This document shows, piece by piece, positions 27,341 through 36,757 of a stretch of DNA of 64,000 bases; the stretch's first letter is position 1; each line of letters starts with the position of its first letter. The position numbers and the translations under genes are program-made. The stretch is from NCBI RefSeq assembly GCF_006443685.1, contig NZ_VFYP01000001.1, positions 1 to 64,000 of the forward strand. The letters run 5' to 3'. This DNA comes from Rhizobium glycinendophyticum. GTDB lineage: Bacteria > Pseudomonadota > Alphaproteobacteria > Rhizobiales > Rhizobiaceae. Below the pieces are notes generated by a model. It ran no database searches and was not told the DNA's origin. It saw nothing but the letters and a program-made list of their open reading frames with translations.

Positions 27341-28534
27341 TTACTTTGCAGCTGCCACAGTGTCCGCAGGCTTGGGATCGACCAAGGCGCCGGGCGCGAT
27401 GCGTTGCAGCCCGCTGACGACGACGCGTTCGCCGGCGGCGAGACCGCTTTCGATAATCCGCGATCCGTCAGAGATGCTGCCGACGACAACCGGGCGATAG
27501 GCAACCTTGTTGTCGTCTCCGACCACAAAGACGAATTTCTTGTCCTGATCGGTCCCGATGGCGCGTTCGCTCACCAGAATCTTGTTCGCCGCATGCGGTT
27601 GACCCAACCGAACCCGAACAAACTGGCCCGGCATGAGGCGCCCGCCCGGATTATCGAATACAGCGCGCACGCCGACGGTGCCGCTGGAAAGTTCGACTTC
27701 ATTCGAGATCAGCTGTAGCTTTCCTTTGATCGGCGTGCCCTGATCGGCAAGCGTGCCCATCTCGACCGGGATTTCCTCGATCGGCGGCAGGGCATCACCG
27801 GAGGTCGGCAATTGCGCCAAAGCCTTGGCTACGGTTTCTTCGCTGACATTGAATGCGGCATAGATGGGATCGACCGAGACCAGTGTCGTCAGCGCCGGCG
27901 ATGCCGAGCCGGCGGCGACGAGATTGCCCACGGTCATCTCGACCTTGCCAACGCGTCCCGAAACGGGCGCTCTTACATTGGTATAGTCCAGTTCCAGCTC
28001 AGCCGCATGCAAGGCGGCTTCCGCCGTTGTGACGGCAGCCTGCGCTTCAGCCAGAGCATTGCCGCGCTGATCGAATTCGCTTTTGGATATGCTGTTGCCA
28101 GACGAAAGCTTTTGCCCACGCTCGAATTCCGTCTTTGCGAGCTGCAGGCGCGCCTCTGCCGACGCCAGTTGCCCCTCGGCCTGAGTGACGGCAGTCTTGA
28201 AGGGCTCCGGATCGATGGTGAACAGCAGGTCGCCAGCCTTGACCAGTGCACCCTCGCGGAAATGCACACCCTCTATGGCGCCGGAAACTCGTGAGCGAAC
28301 CTGAACGCGTTCGATCGCTTCAAGCCTGCCGGAAAACTCTTCCCAGGAGCGGATTTCACGGTTTTCCAGGACGGAGACTGTCACCGGAATTGCCGGAGGA
28401 GGAGCCGCAGCAGTGTCCGTTTCAGCCGCCGCGATCGTACCGGGCAGTTGATAAACGAGCGCTGCGACGGAAATGGACGCAGCAAGACCTAGGCCAGTGC
28501 CCATCAGGGCCCAGCGTTTCCATGTCGATGTCAT
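27341..28534 (-). CDS. RND efflux periplasmic adaptor (membrane fusion protein)
   Basis: This 397-residue protein has an N-terminal hydrophobic anchor or signal at about 8-30. It then shows lipoyl halves (VQVRSRVSGAIEGVHFREGALVKAGDLLFTIDP and VRAPVSGRVGKVEMTVGNLV), an alpha-hairpin rich in Ala, Glu and Gln between them, and a beta-barrel and membrane-proximal domain. No lipobox is seen. AAGGAGA lies seven bases before the ATG. It bridges the downstream RND pump to an outer-membrane channel. Confidence 0.93.
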   Translation of the reverse strand: MTSTWKRWALMGTGLGLAASISVAALVYQLPGTIAAAETDTAAAPPPAIPVTVSVLENREIRSWEEFSGRLEAIERVQVRSRVSGAIEGVHFREGALVKAGDLLFTIDPEPFKTAVTQAEGQLASAEARLQLAKTEFERGQKLSSGNSISKSEFDQRGNALAEAQAAVTTAEAALHAAELELDYTNVRAPVSGRVGKVEMTVGNLVAAGSASPALTTLVSVDPIYAAFNVSEETVAKALAQLPTSGDALPPIEEIPVEMGTLADQGTPIKGKLQLISNEVELSSGTVGVRAVFDNPGGRLMPGQFVRVRLGQPHAANKILVSERAIGTDQDKKFVFVVGDDNKVAYRPVVVGSISDGSRIIESGLAAGERVVVSGLQRIAPGALVDPKPADTVAAAK

Positions 28535-28584
28535 GGCTGTTCTCCTTGTAGCCCGCTCGGCGGGCTGACGATGTCTTCAAAAAA

Positions 28585-29442
28585 TCATTGAACGCGTATG
28601 TCTCGGATGAACTCCGAAAAGTATCGGCAGACGCTGTCTCCGTAGGCGGGCGCTTGGGTCACCGCGCCTCCGTAGACAGATGGCCAGCCCGTCCCCGGAT
28701 CCAGGACGTGTCTTCTGACCATCACACCCGACCGCTCTAGTCCATCGGCATAGGCCTGTGCCTCGTCGACGAGAGGATCGTCCTTCGACGAAATGATCAG
28801 CGCCGGTGCCATTCCAGACAGCCGCGAGCACAGTCGAGGGGCGGCATAAGGATGACACACGCCGCCGCTCAGGTAGTGGTTCCACCCCTCCGACCAGCGT
28901 TGACGCATGCCAACCGCATCCGCCATCTGGAAGGAGGCCGTCCCCATGAAGGGATCGAGCAAAGGCGAGAAGAGAACCTGTCCGTCTAGCGCCTCGGCAA
29001 AATTGTCACGCGCCTTCAGTGCCACGCCTGCCGCAACGTTCCCGCCCGACTCCTCGCCCCCGATGAGCAGCTGCGATTTCCGGTCTCCCAGCCCTGCGCG
29101 CTTCTTGGCAAGATAGGAAAAGATCGAAAATCCGACCTCCAGGGGCTGCGGAAAGACCCCGCCCAAGGGCCCATTGTAGTCCGGGACCACAACAATGGCC
29201 CCCGTCTCTGCAATGCACTTCGCCAGCTGGCAGTCTCGTGGGCCCGATTGGAGGAAGGCGCCACCATGGAAATAGAGCATGACGGGCGGCCCTTTGGCGT
29301 AGTCTTCACCCTGATAGATACGTGCCGAAACGGGGCCAATGGCCACCTTGTCCAGCGTCATATCTTTGATTTCGACCGCCATCTCACCACCTGAAGCCCT
29401 CGGAACAACCGAAGGCGAAGTATAGGTATCATTGATCGACAT
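28585..29442 (-). CDS. Alpha/beta-hydrolase fold protein, HSL-like, apparently degenerate
   Basis: The 285-residue protein resembles the hormone-sensitive lipase branch: the oxyanion-hole motif HGGAF is at 59-63. The nucleophile elbow, normally GDSAGGN, reads GEESGGN (129-135), so glutamate E131 occupies the serine position and a serine is shifted by one. The acid is present in KDDPLVDE (220-227), but the HGF histidine motif near 253 reads TGWPS. Catalysis is doubtful, although H245 lies nearby. It is the first gene of the operon with the efflux adaptor and pump. The start at 29442 has a poor ribosome site; 29382, after AGGTGG, is an alternative. Confidence 0.75.
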   Translation of the reverse strand: MSINDTYTSPSVVPRASGGEMAVEIKDMTLDKVAIGPVSARIYQGEDYAKGPPVMLYFHGGAFLQSGPRDCQLAKCIAETGAIVVVPDYNGPLGGVFPQPLEVGFSIFSYLAKKRAGLGDRKSQLLIGGEESGGNVAAGVALKARDNFAEALDGQVLFSPLLDPFMGTASFQMADAVGMRQRWSEGWNHYLSGGVCHPYAAPRLCSRLSGMAPALIISSKDDPLVDEAQAYADGLERSGVMVRRHVLDPGTGWPSVYGGAVTQAPAYGDSVCRYFSEFIRDIRVQ

Positions 29443-29454
29443 ATCCTGAAAAGT

Positions 29455-29473
29455 GTGACAAAATGAGCTTCAC
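29455..29473. promoter_or_regulatory. Possible LysR-type binding dyad
   Basis: GTGA-N11-TCAC, a dyad of the T-N11-A kind favoured by LysR regulators, stands in the 74-base divergent gap between the hydrolase gene and the LysR gene. Arms of only four bases make this weak. Confidence 0.35.
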
Positions 29474-29516
29474 TGTCCAGAAATTCGGATAATAGCCTTA
29501 AACAGGATAAATCGCT

Positions 29517-30431
29517 ATGGACCAGCTGTCAGCCATGCGCGCTTTCGTGCGGGTGGTCGAAACCGGTAGTTTTACACGCGCCTCGGCCGCCCTCGGCACG
29601 CCGAAGGCCACCGTCAGTAACCTGATCCAAAATCTTGAAGCCCACCTCCAGACCAAACTGCTGAACCGTACGACGCGGCGTGTCGTGGTGACCACTGACG
29701 GCGCGCTCTATTATGAGAGAGCTGTCCAGTTGGTCGCCGAGATTGACGAACTGGATGGCAGCCTGTCGCGATCCCGGACCAATCCCGCTGGCCGGCTCCG
29801 TGTCGAAATGGCTGGCGCCTTCGCCGATCTCCTCGTGATTCCGGCTCTTGCGCAGTTTCACGCACAGTTTCCCGATATCCAGATCGATCTCGGGGTGGGA
29901 GATCGCACTGTTGACTATCTCGCCGAGAACGTCGACTGCGCCCTGAGGGCAGGAGCACTGCGGGATCAGTCACTGATTGCCCGCAAAGTGGGCGAAATGG
30001 CCCTCGTCCCTTGTGCAGCCCCTCGCTATCTGGAGGAGTTTGGTATGCCCGGTCATCCCAGCGACCTCGCCGATCGGCACCACTGCGTCAACTACTTTCT
30101 CGCCACAACCAACCGCACAATCCCCTTTGACTTTATCCGGCATGGGGAGAAAATCCAGGTTAATTCCCGCTATATCGTTTCCGTCAATGATGCCCGCACC
30201 TACCTCGCGGCAGCCTTGGCGGGCCTGGGTATAGCTCCGCTTGCCCACTTCATGGCGGCCGACGCGCTTCGTCAGGGGCATCTCGTGCGTGTGCTGCAGG
30301 AATGGCACATCGAGCCCATTCCCATGTACATCGTCTATCCGCCGAACAGGCATCTGAGCAACAAGGTGCGGATCTTTGTGGACTGGATCGTTCAGCTTTT
30401 GGCGAAATCACAGCTCAAGCTGGAGGGATAG
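29517..30431 (+). CDS. LysR family transcriptional regulator
   Basis: The 304-residue protein has the classic N-terminal winged HTH (residues 1-60: MDQLSAMRAFVRVVETGSFT, then ASAALGTPKATVSNLIQNLE) and a C-terminal effector-binding domain of the periplasmic-binding-protein type. It belongs to the CrgA-like branch judged by the wording of the HTH and the LRVEMAGAFADLL linker. AGGATA precedes the ATG. It is divergent from the hydrolase-adaptor-pump operon and is its likely regulator, probably responding to a pump substrate (inference). Confidence 0.92.
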   Translation: MDQLSAMRAFVRVVETGSFTRASAALGTPKATVSNLIQNLEAHLQTKLLNRTTRRVVVTTDGALYYERAVQLVAEIDELDGSLSRSRTNPAGRLRVEMAGAFADLLVIPALAQFHAQFPDIQIDLGVGDRTVDYLAENVDCALRAGALRDQSLIARKVGEMALVPCAAPRYLEEFGMPGHPSDLADRHHCVNYFLATTNRTIPFDFIRHGEKIQVNSRYIVSVNDARTYLAAALAGLGIAPLAHFMAADALRQGHLVRVLQEWHIEPIPMYIVYPPNRHLSNKVRIFVDWIVQLLAKSQLKLEG

Positions 30432-30495
30432 GAACCCCCAGTTTGAGATCAGATGTGAGAGCTTCCGCGAAGAGTATCATGTTGTAGCGCGCAAA

Positions 30496-30527
30496 AATGG
30501 CCGGAAAGACCTGGTCTTCCGGCCATT
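30496..30527. terminator. Terminator hairpin between LysR gene and gpmA
   Basis: An inverted repeat, AATGGCCGGAAAGA with TCTTCCGGCCATT around a CCTGG loop, pairs over 13 bases with one bulge. It lies between the convergent LysR and gpmA genes and could stop both transcripts. Confidence 0.7.
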
Positions 30528-30595
30528 GCTTAGCTGGCTACCATCTCTTATCGAGGCCCAGAAGAAGGACGGCTTTCTTCAGCAAGGGCGTCAGT

Positions 30596-31237
30596 TCAAT
30601 GCGCGCCGGACATGTCGCCCAGCACTTCCTTCGAAGCGACGGTCGAATCCGCGTTCAGCTTGTAGACCATTGGAACACCCGTCGCGAGATTGACGCTGAG
30701 GATCTGCTCCTTGGTAAGCTTGTCGAGAACCATCACCAGCGAGCGCAGCGAATTGCCATGAGCCGCAACCAATACCTTCTCGCCACGCAGCACGCGCGGC
30801 AGGATTTCGGTCAAGTAATAGGGCCAGACGCGAGCGCCGGTGTCACGCAGGCTCTCGCCTCCCGGCGGCGGCACGTCGTAGGAGCGGCGCCAGATATGCA
30901 CCTGCTCTTCGCCCCACTTGGCGCGGGCATCATCCTTGTTCAACCCAGAGAGATCCCCATAGTCGCGTTCGTTGAGTGCCTGGTCCTTAATCGTCTCAAG
31001 GCCAGTCTGGCCGACATTTTCGAGGATGATGTTGCAGGTTTTTTGCGCACGGGTGAGGACGGACGTGAAAGCGATGTCGAACTTGATGCCATAGTCGGCC
31101 AGCGCCTTGCCGCCTGCATTGGCTTCCTGGACGCCGAGTTCGGTCAGGTCCGGGTCACGCCAGCCGGTAAACAGGTTCTTCAGGTTCCAGTCGCTCTGGC
31201 CATGGCGCACGAGCACGAGGGTACCGGTCATCGACAA
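30596..31237 (-). CDS. gpmA: 2,3-bisphosphoglycerate-dependent phosphoglycerate mutase
   Basis: This 213-residue enzyme interconverts 3- and 2-phosphoglycerate in central glycolysis and gluconeogenesis. The phosphohistidine motif [10 protein letters not shown] is near residue 8-17, the second histidine is in [11 protein letters not shown], and [10 protein letters not shown] carries the catalytic glutamate region. It is shorter than the E. coli form (about 250), as usual in Rhizobiaceae. It starts 15 bases after dapB ends. Confidence 0.96.
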   Translation of the reverse strand: MSMTGTLVLVRHGQSDWNLKNLFTGWRDPDLTELGVQEANAGGKALADYGIKFDIAFTSVLTRAQKTCNIILENVGQTGLETIKDQALNERDYGDLSGLNKDDARAKWGEEQVHIWRRSYDVPPPGGESLRDTGARVWPYYLTEILPRVLRGEKVLVAAHGNSLRSLVMVLDKLTKEQILSVNLATGVPMVYKLNADSTVASKEVLGDMSGAH

Positions 31238-31252
31238 TTCCTCTCTTGACGA

Positions 31253-32077
31253 TCAGGGGGTGGAGTTGAGCCCGAGCACGTCGAGCATGGTATAACGACC
31301 GGGCTTCTTGCCGAAGGCCCAGACGGCAGCCCTTAGGGCGCCGCGTGCAAACAGCGAGCGGTCGGTCGCGCTGTGAGACAAGGTTACCGTTTCGCCTTCA
31401 CTGGCAAAAAGGACGGTGTGTTCGCCGATCACGGAACCGCCGCGCAAGGTTGCAAAACCGATCGAGCCTTCTTCGCGCGGGCCGGTATGTCCATCGCGTA
31501 CGCGTACGGAGTGGCTCGTGAGATCGATGCCACGGCCATCCGCTGCCGCCTGGCCCAGCAGAAGGGCTGTGCCGGACGGCGCATCGACCTTGTGCTTGTG
31601 GTGCATCTCCAGCACCTCGATGTCCCAGTCGGAAGCGCCCAGCGCTTTTGCAGCCTGCTTGATCAGTACAGACAGAAGATTGACGCCGAGGCTCATATTG
31701 CCGGATTTTACCACGCGCGCATGACGGGCTGCTGCATCGATCTTGTCTTCATGTTCGGGAAGGCAGCCTGTGGTGCCGATAATATGGACAATACGTGCCT
31801 GAGCCGCGAGTGCGGCAAACTCCACGGTCGAGGCAGGCGACGTGAAGTCGATGACCCCATCGGCATGCAGAAAAGCAGAAAGCGGGTCGTCGGTAACAGC
31901 AACGCCAAGTGTGCCGGCTCCCGCAAGCTCGCCGGCATCCCTGCCAAGCGCAGGCGAGCCTGGGCGTTCGACCGCGGCGTGAAGAACCACGCCATCGGTC
32001 TGGCAGATCAGGTTGATCAGTGTGCGTCCCATGCGCCCGGCGGCACCGACGACGACGAGCTTCATTGGTGGCATCAT
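31253..32077 (-). CDS. dapB: 4-hydroxy-tetrahydrodipicolinate reductase
   Basis: The 274-residue cytoplasmic enzyme reduces HTPA in the lysine and meso-diaminopimelate pathway. The nucleotide-binding GAAGRMGR is at about 11-18, the active-site [16 protein letters not shown] holds the catalytic histidine and lysine, and [17 protein letters not shown] is the family C-terminal signature. The start at 32077 has AGGAAA upstream. It begins two bases after the ABC exporter gene ends, so the two are cotranscribed. Confidence 0.97.
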   Translation of the reverse strand: MMPPMKLVVVGAAGRMGRTLINLICQTDGVVLHAAVERPGSPALGRDAGELAGAGTLGVAVTDDPLSAFLHADGVIDFTSPASTVEFAALAAQARIVHIIGTTGCLPEHEDKIDAAARHARVVKSGNMSLGVNLLSVLIKQAAKALGASDWDIEVLEMHHKHKVDAPSGTALLLGQAAADGRGIDLTSHSVRVRDGHTGPREEGSIGFATLRGGSVIGEHTVLFASEGETVTLSHSATDRSLFARGALRAAVWAFGKKPGRYTMLDVLGLNSTP

Positions 32078-32079
32078 GA

Positions 32080-33882
32080 TCAGATTTCCTGAAATACGTC
32101 TCGACCGTTGTGAGCAGCCTGGAGATTGTGAAGGCGAGCGTAAAGACCGCTCGGCCGCTGTGCAAGGCTCTGATGCGTGCCTTCCTCCACCACACGGCCC
32201 GCCTGCATGACGATGATCTTGTCTGCCTTGATCACGGTGGAGAGGCGATGGGCGATGACGATGACTGTCCGCCCGACCATGGCCGCATCCAGCGCCTGCT
32301 GCACGGCCGCCTCGGACTCCGCATCGAGCGCCGAGGTCGCTTCATCGAGAAGCAGGATCGGCGCATTGCGCACGAGAGCCCGCGCGATCGACAGCCGCTG
32401 CCGCTGGCCGCCAGAGAGCGTCAGCCCGTTCTCGCCGACGGGGGTGTCGTAACCCATTGGCTGCGCAAGGATGAACTCGTGGGCATTGGCAAGTCTCGCC
32501 GCATCCTCGATTTCCGCGTCCGTTGCTTCGGGGCGGCCGTAGCGGATGTTGTCGCGGATCGTCCCCTCGAACAGGTAGGGCTGCTGCGAGACATAGGCGA
32601 GGTGATGACGCAGCGACGATTTGGTGACATCGGCAATGTTCTGCCCGTCGATCAGGATCGCACCTTCGGCGGGGTCGTAGAAACGCGGTACGAGCGTGAT
32701 AACGGTCGATTTGCCTGCACCGGAAGGGCCTACCAGTGCAGTTGTCTTGCCGCCCTCAGCCACGAAATCAAGTCCATGCAGGACGGGGTCGTTGCTCCCA
32801 TAGGCAAAACGAACGTCACGAAACTCGACTCGAGCCTCTGTGACCTTGAGCTCCCCCGCCCCTGGCTTGTCCCGTTGATGCGTCTGCATGTCGAGGATCT
32901 CATAAATCATCTTGGCGTTCACCGCCGCGCGTTCCATCTGTACTTGAAGCTTGGCCAAGCGTTTGGCCGGTTCATAAGCCAGCAGAAGGGCTGTGATGAA
33001 GGAGAAGAACGCACCTGGCGGAACACCTCCATAAATGGCCTGGAAGGCCGCATAGGCCATCACACCTGCCACGGAAAGCCCCGCTAGCGATTCGGTCAGC
33101 GGACCATTGCGTTCGCTGAGGCGGGCGATCCTGTTGGAGCGGCGCTCGGCGGCATCAATCGTCGATTGGATCTTGCGCTGGAGCTGCTCTTCCATCGTGA
33201 AGGCTTTGACGATGGTGATGCCCTGAACGGTTTCCTGCATGGCGCCCAGAACGTGGGAGTTCAGGATGACCGACTCGCGCGTCGCGCTGCGCAGTCGCTT
33301 CGCGAGATAACGAAGGCCGATGAGCAGGGGCGGGGCGACGGTGAAAACGAGCAGCGACAGGATGACGTCCTGATAGAACATCACACCGACAAGCGACACG
33401 AGCGTGACGAGGTCGCGAGCAAGCGACGTCACCGTCAGGTTGAGCACATCGCGTACGCCGTTGATGTTCTGATTGATCTGCGCAGACAAGCGAGCAGATC
33501 GCGATTCATTGAAATAGCCGACCGACAGCGTCATCAAGTGCGCAAATAGGCGGCGCTGGTACCGCGCCACGATATTGTTGCCGATCTTTGCAAGAGTAAC
33601 GGCTTGTCCGTAACCGGCAAAGCCGCGAATGACGAATGCGGCAAAGATCGAACCGCAGATGGTCCAGATCAGATCTGCCCGGCGGTTGGCGAAGGCCTCG
33701 TTGATGACCGATTCCATGATCCACGCCGTAAAGGCCGTCGTCGCCGCTACAGTCAGAAGGCAGACGATGGCGAAGGCATAGGCGCCCAGATGCTCGCGGC
33801 CATTTTCGGTGACCACCCGACGCAAGACGGCGGTGATGCTGTCCCTGTCCAGCGTTTCGTTGGATTTGCCCTTGGCGCTCAA
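32080..33882 (-). CDS. ABC exporter half-transporter (MsbA-like)
   Basis: The 600-residue fused permease-ATPase has six membrane segments in residues about 35-320. An intact NBD follows: Walker [10 protein letters not shown] near 390, Q-loop [19 protein letters not shown], signature [15 protein letters not shown], Walker [13 protein letters not shown] and switch AHRLST. It works as a homodimer; the wording is close to MsbA and other lipid or multidrug exporters. It forms an operon with glk upstream and dapB-gpmA downstream. The contrast with the degenerate exporter at 1648 is informative. Confidence 0.92.
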   Translation of the reverse strand: MSAKGKSNETLDRDSITAVLRRVVTENGREHLGAYAFAIVCLLTVAATTAFTAWIMESVINEAFANRRADLIWTICGSIFAAFVIRGFAGYGQAVTLAKIGNNIVARYQRRLFAHLMTLSVGYFNESRSARLSAQINQNINGVRDVLNLTVTSLARDLVTLVSLVGVMFYQDVILSLLVFTVAPPLLIGLRYLAKRLRSATRESVILNSHVLGAMQETVQGITIVKAFTMEEQLQRKIQSTIDAAERRSNRIARLSERNGPLTESLAGLSVAGVMAYAAFQAIYGGVPPGAFFSFITALLLAYEPAKRLAKLQVQMERAAVNAKMIYEILDMQTHQRDKPGAGELKVTEARVEFRDVRFAYGSNDPVLHGLDFVAEGGKTTALVGPSGAGKSTVITLVPRFYDPAEGAILIDGQNIADVTKSSLRHHLAYVSQQPYLFEGTIRDNIRYGRPEATDAEIEDAARLANAHEFILAQPMGYDTPVGENGLTLSGGQRQRLSIARALVRNAPILLLDEATSALDAESEAAVQQALDAAMVGRTVIVIAHRLSTVIKADKIIVMQAGRVVEEGTHQSLAQRPSGLYARLHNLQAAHNGRDVFQEI

Positions 33883-33967
33883 AAGAAAAGTCCTGTGCTG
33901 TTGCTATAAGCAGATCCCCTTGGGGCCGCCGCTCTATAGCCAGTTGCACCACATTTGACCATAGCGC

Positions 33968-35023
33968 CTATTCTGCGGCCATATTGCGCCAGTGGCGACC
34001 CTCGGTAGCGAGACCAAAATCCGATGGAGCGCTTGCAAATGCTGCAAGGCCGTGAAGGGCCGCTTGAGGATGGGTGACCACGAATGTGGGAATGCCGTGC
34101 AGCAGCCCCTGATGCGGTGCCTTGTCTTCGAAAGCAGCGCGAAATTCGCCGCTCTGCAACGCCGGCAGGATCTTCGGAGAAATGCCGCCCGCGAGGAATA
34201 CGCCACCCTTCGCCATGAATATCAGTGCAAGATCCCCCGCCACACGACCGAGATAGGTGGCAAAAAGGCTCAGCGCCTCGCCAGCCAGCGCGTCCGATCC
34301 GGAAATGCCCGCAGCAGAAACCTCTGCCGGCTCGCCATAACGCGGGGTTCTGTTGCCTTCGGCTTTGCAGAGCGCGCGATAGATGTTCATCAGCCCCCGA
34401 CCCGACAGCAGTTCCTCCGCAGAAATTCGCCCGAGCGCGGCGTTGGCATCGTGCACGGGGGTCAGATGGGGCCAGATGGCGTAGTCACGTTCGGTGCGCG
34501 GACCGACATCCACATGTCCACCCTCGCCGGGAACCGGAAACCACGTATCCCGTGCCCGTACGAGTCCGGCAACCCCGAGCCCGGTTCCCGGACCGAGCAC
34601 AACCCTCGACCCGAGAGGCGCATCGCTCAGCGCGCCGAGCGGCTGCCGGTCGGAAACACCAAGCGTGGCAGCGGCCAGCGCCTGCGCCTCGAAATCATTC
34701 AGCAACAGCACTTCGGCAAAGCCAAGTTCGGCCATCAGCACCTTCGGGCGCACGACCCAGGGGCAGTTCGTGAGCGGCACCTCGTCGCCCTTGATGGGCC
34801 CGGCAAGGGCGAGGATCAGCGATTTCGGCTTATGCGTCGTCTGGGCGAGCACGGATGTGCGGATTGCCGCATCGATCGTGGCGAAATCCTTGTTGATCAC
34901 GTTTGGAAAACTGATGGCCTCGCCGCTGTTATCGAGCAGGATCGAGAACCGGGCGTTTGTGCCACCTATGTCGCCAATCAGGATCGGAAAGGGAAGGGTA
35001 TCGTCACGTTGTGTCTGGGCCAT
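33968..35023 (-). CDS. glk: Glucokinase
   Basis: This 351-residue cytoplasmic enzyme phosphorylates glucose to glucose 6-phosphate. The phosphate-binding [13 protein letters not shown] is near 18-30, the catalytic [11 protein letters not shown] with its aspartate is near 105-115, and [15 protein letters not shown] and [12 protein letters not shown] follow. The order mgsA-glk-ABC exporter-dapB-gpmA is the usual rhizobial one. The start is 27 bases after the mgsA stop. Confidence 0.95.
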   Translation of the reverse strand: MAQTQRDDTLPFPILIGDIGGTNARFSILLDNSGEAISFPNVINKDFATIDAAIRTSVLAQTTHKPKSLILALAGPIKGDEVPLTNCPWVVRPKVLMAELGFAEVLLLNDFEAQALAAATLGVSDRQPLGALSDAPLGSRVVLGPGTGLGVAGLVRARDTWFPVPGEGGHVDVGPRTERDYAIWPHLTPVHDANAALGRISAEELLSGRGLMNIYRALCKAEGNRTPRYGEPAEVSAAGISGSDALAGEALSLFATYLGRVAGDLALIFMAKGGVFLAGGISPKILPALQSGEFRAAFEDKAPHQGLLHGIPTFVVTHPQAALHGLAAFASAPSDFGLATEGRHWRNMAAE

Positions 35024-35050
35024 GGTTTGTCCGGTCTTGGCTCCACTGCC

Positions 35051-35431
35051 TCAGGCAGTCAGGGTCTGCATTAGGATGTCGGCGGTCGCGAGGTTGAGCG
35101 CCATCGGGATGTCGTAAACGGTTGCGAGCCGCATAAGTGCCTTCACATCCACATCATGCGGCATCGGAGTCAATGGGTCGACGAGGAAGACCAGCATGTC
35201 GACCTCACCCGTGGCAATCAGCGCGCCAATCTGCTGATCACCGCCCAATGGACCACTTTTCAGCCGGGTGACATTGAGGTCGGGGGCGGCATCTTGGATG
35301 CGGCCTCCTGTTGTGCCCGTCGCCACGATCCGCCAATGGAGAAGCTTCGAACGATGCCGGCGGGCAAACTCCGCCATGTCGTCTTTCTTCTGATCATGGG
35401 CAATCAGGGCGATGCAAGGGACGCTGGTCAT
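35051..35431 (-). CDS. mgsA: Methylglyoxal synthase
   Basis: The 126-residue enzyme turns dihydroxyacetone phosphate into methylglyoxal, a bypass that relieves sugar-phosphate stress. The family motifs [12 protein letters not shown] (catalytic Asp region), TGTTG for phosphate, [12 protein letters not shown] and [18 protein letters not shown] are all present. It is shorter than the E. coli enzyme (152), mainly at the ends, as in other rhizobia. Confidence 0.95.
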   Translation of the reverse strand: MTSVPCIALIAHDQKKDDMAEFARRHRSKLLHWRIVATGTTGGRIQDAAPDLNVTRLKSGPLGGDQQIGALIATGEVDMLVFLVDPLTPMPHDVDVKALMRLATVYDIPMALNLATADILMQTLTA

Positions 35432-35515
35432 GATGGATCGGCAGCTCTTTTAAATCGATTTGATACCCTCTACCGCAGAGGCTTCTGCTTGAAAAGCCAC
35501 CCCACCTATCCTGCA

Positions 35516-36586
35516 TCAATATCCGCTCGGGCGTGCAGGCGGGACAGGAACCTCCACAGGCAGTTCGAAGGGGGGTGCAAGAGCTTGAGCCGGTGCAACG
35601 AAGGCGGATGCGGTGGGAACTAGGACTTGCCCATCTGCCGGACGATAGGTTGCCTCCAATTCGTTTCCAGCGCCGTCCGCACGCAATACTGTGCGGCAAG
35701 CTTTCGGCAGGTCTGTCAGTTGCATGGCCCTCGGCTTGGGTGCCGGCTTGGCGTTCGGGTCCTTTTTCGGCGCCGCCCAAGGCTCCTTGGTAAACCACCA
35801 GGCAAGCGACTTGTCGCAGCCGTCGCCGGGACCAACTGGCGCCTGTGGTTTGCAGCCGGTCGCACCTTCCGGGCAACGAATGCGAATGTGAAAATGCTCG
35901 TCATGGCCATAGATCGGACGGATCTTGCCAAGGACCGCTCGGTCACCAGTCCAGGTCTCGCAGAGCTTCTTCTTGATCGCTGGATTGACGAAGACACGCT
36001 CCACCTGCGGATAGCTCGCCGCCTTCACGACCACCTGCGCATGGACATCAGTCCAGCGGCGTTTGTCCACCGTCAGAAACTTGCTCTTGTCGAGCATTGA
36101 GGTAAAGGGCATGTCCTCACGCTGCTGCGGCGACAAGGGTTGCGCCGGCTTGGGCGTGAACCACACATCGGCATCGAGGCCCACCTGATGGGACGCGTGC
36201 CCTGACAGCATGGGTCCGCCACGTGGCTGCGAGATATCGCCGATCAGGATGCCCGATCCCCACCCCAATCGCGCCGCGTCCTGTGAAAAACGCTCCAGAA
36301 GCGCGATCATCTGCGGATGCCCCCACCGGCGGTTACGCGAAAGACGCATCGCCTGCCATGTCGGCCCGTCGGTTGGAATGGCTACGGCTCCGGCAATGCA
36401 TCCTTTCGCATAGGAGCCATAGGGCGAAGGGGCAGCCCGTGTCGGCAGCGTGACGCCGCCGAACAATTCTTTCGCAGGCGCGTCCTGTGCGAGAACGACG
36501 TCGATGGCAGAAGCGGAAACAGCTCCCAGGATCATGAGGGCTGATGCAAGAGTGCGGCACGCTTTGAGTGGCGACATCGACAACAT
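35516..36586 (-). CDS. mepA: Penicillin-insensitive murein endopeptidase
   Basis: The 356-residue periplasmic M74 peptidase cleaves D-Ala-mDAP cross-links in peptidoglycan. A signal sequence ends near residue 33 (VLAQDA). Metal ligands are visible in GHASHQVGLDADVWF and in GHDEHFHIRIRCP. The C-terminal 90 residues after the catalytic domain are rich in Pro and Ala and end in PARPSGY; this low-complexity tail is longer than in E. coli MepA. It is divergent from yejA. Confidence 0.93.
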   Translation of the reverse strand: MLSMSPLKACRTLASALMILGAVSASAIDVVLAQDAPAKELFGGVTLPTRAAPSPYGSYAKGCIAGAVAIPTDGPTWQAMRLSRNRRWGHPQMIALLERFSQDAARLGWGSGILIGDISQPRGGPMLSGHASHQVGLDADVWFTPKPAQPLSPQQREDMPFTSMLDKSKFLTVDKRRWTDVHAQVVVKAASYPQVERVFVNPAIKKKLCETWTGDRAVLGKIRPIYGHDEHFHIRIRCPEGATGCKPQAPVGPGDGCDKSLAWWFTKEPWAAPKKDPNAKPAPKPRAMQLTDLPKACRTVLRADGAGNELEATYRPADGQVLVPTASAFVAPAQALAPPFELPVEVPVPPARPSGY

Positions 36587-36757
36587 TTCCTAACGGTTTG
36601 ACGATCCGGGTGGAGGGATGAATCAGATACGAATGCTACCGTGAAATAGGATTCGGGTGAAACTGCGAACGGGGGTGATTTCACTTCTGTGTCAGCATCC
36701 CTGTTCTTCTGAGGGTTTTGTCTTATTCTGGCCTAAACCAAATCGCAGGGGATGCAG

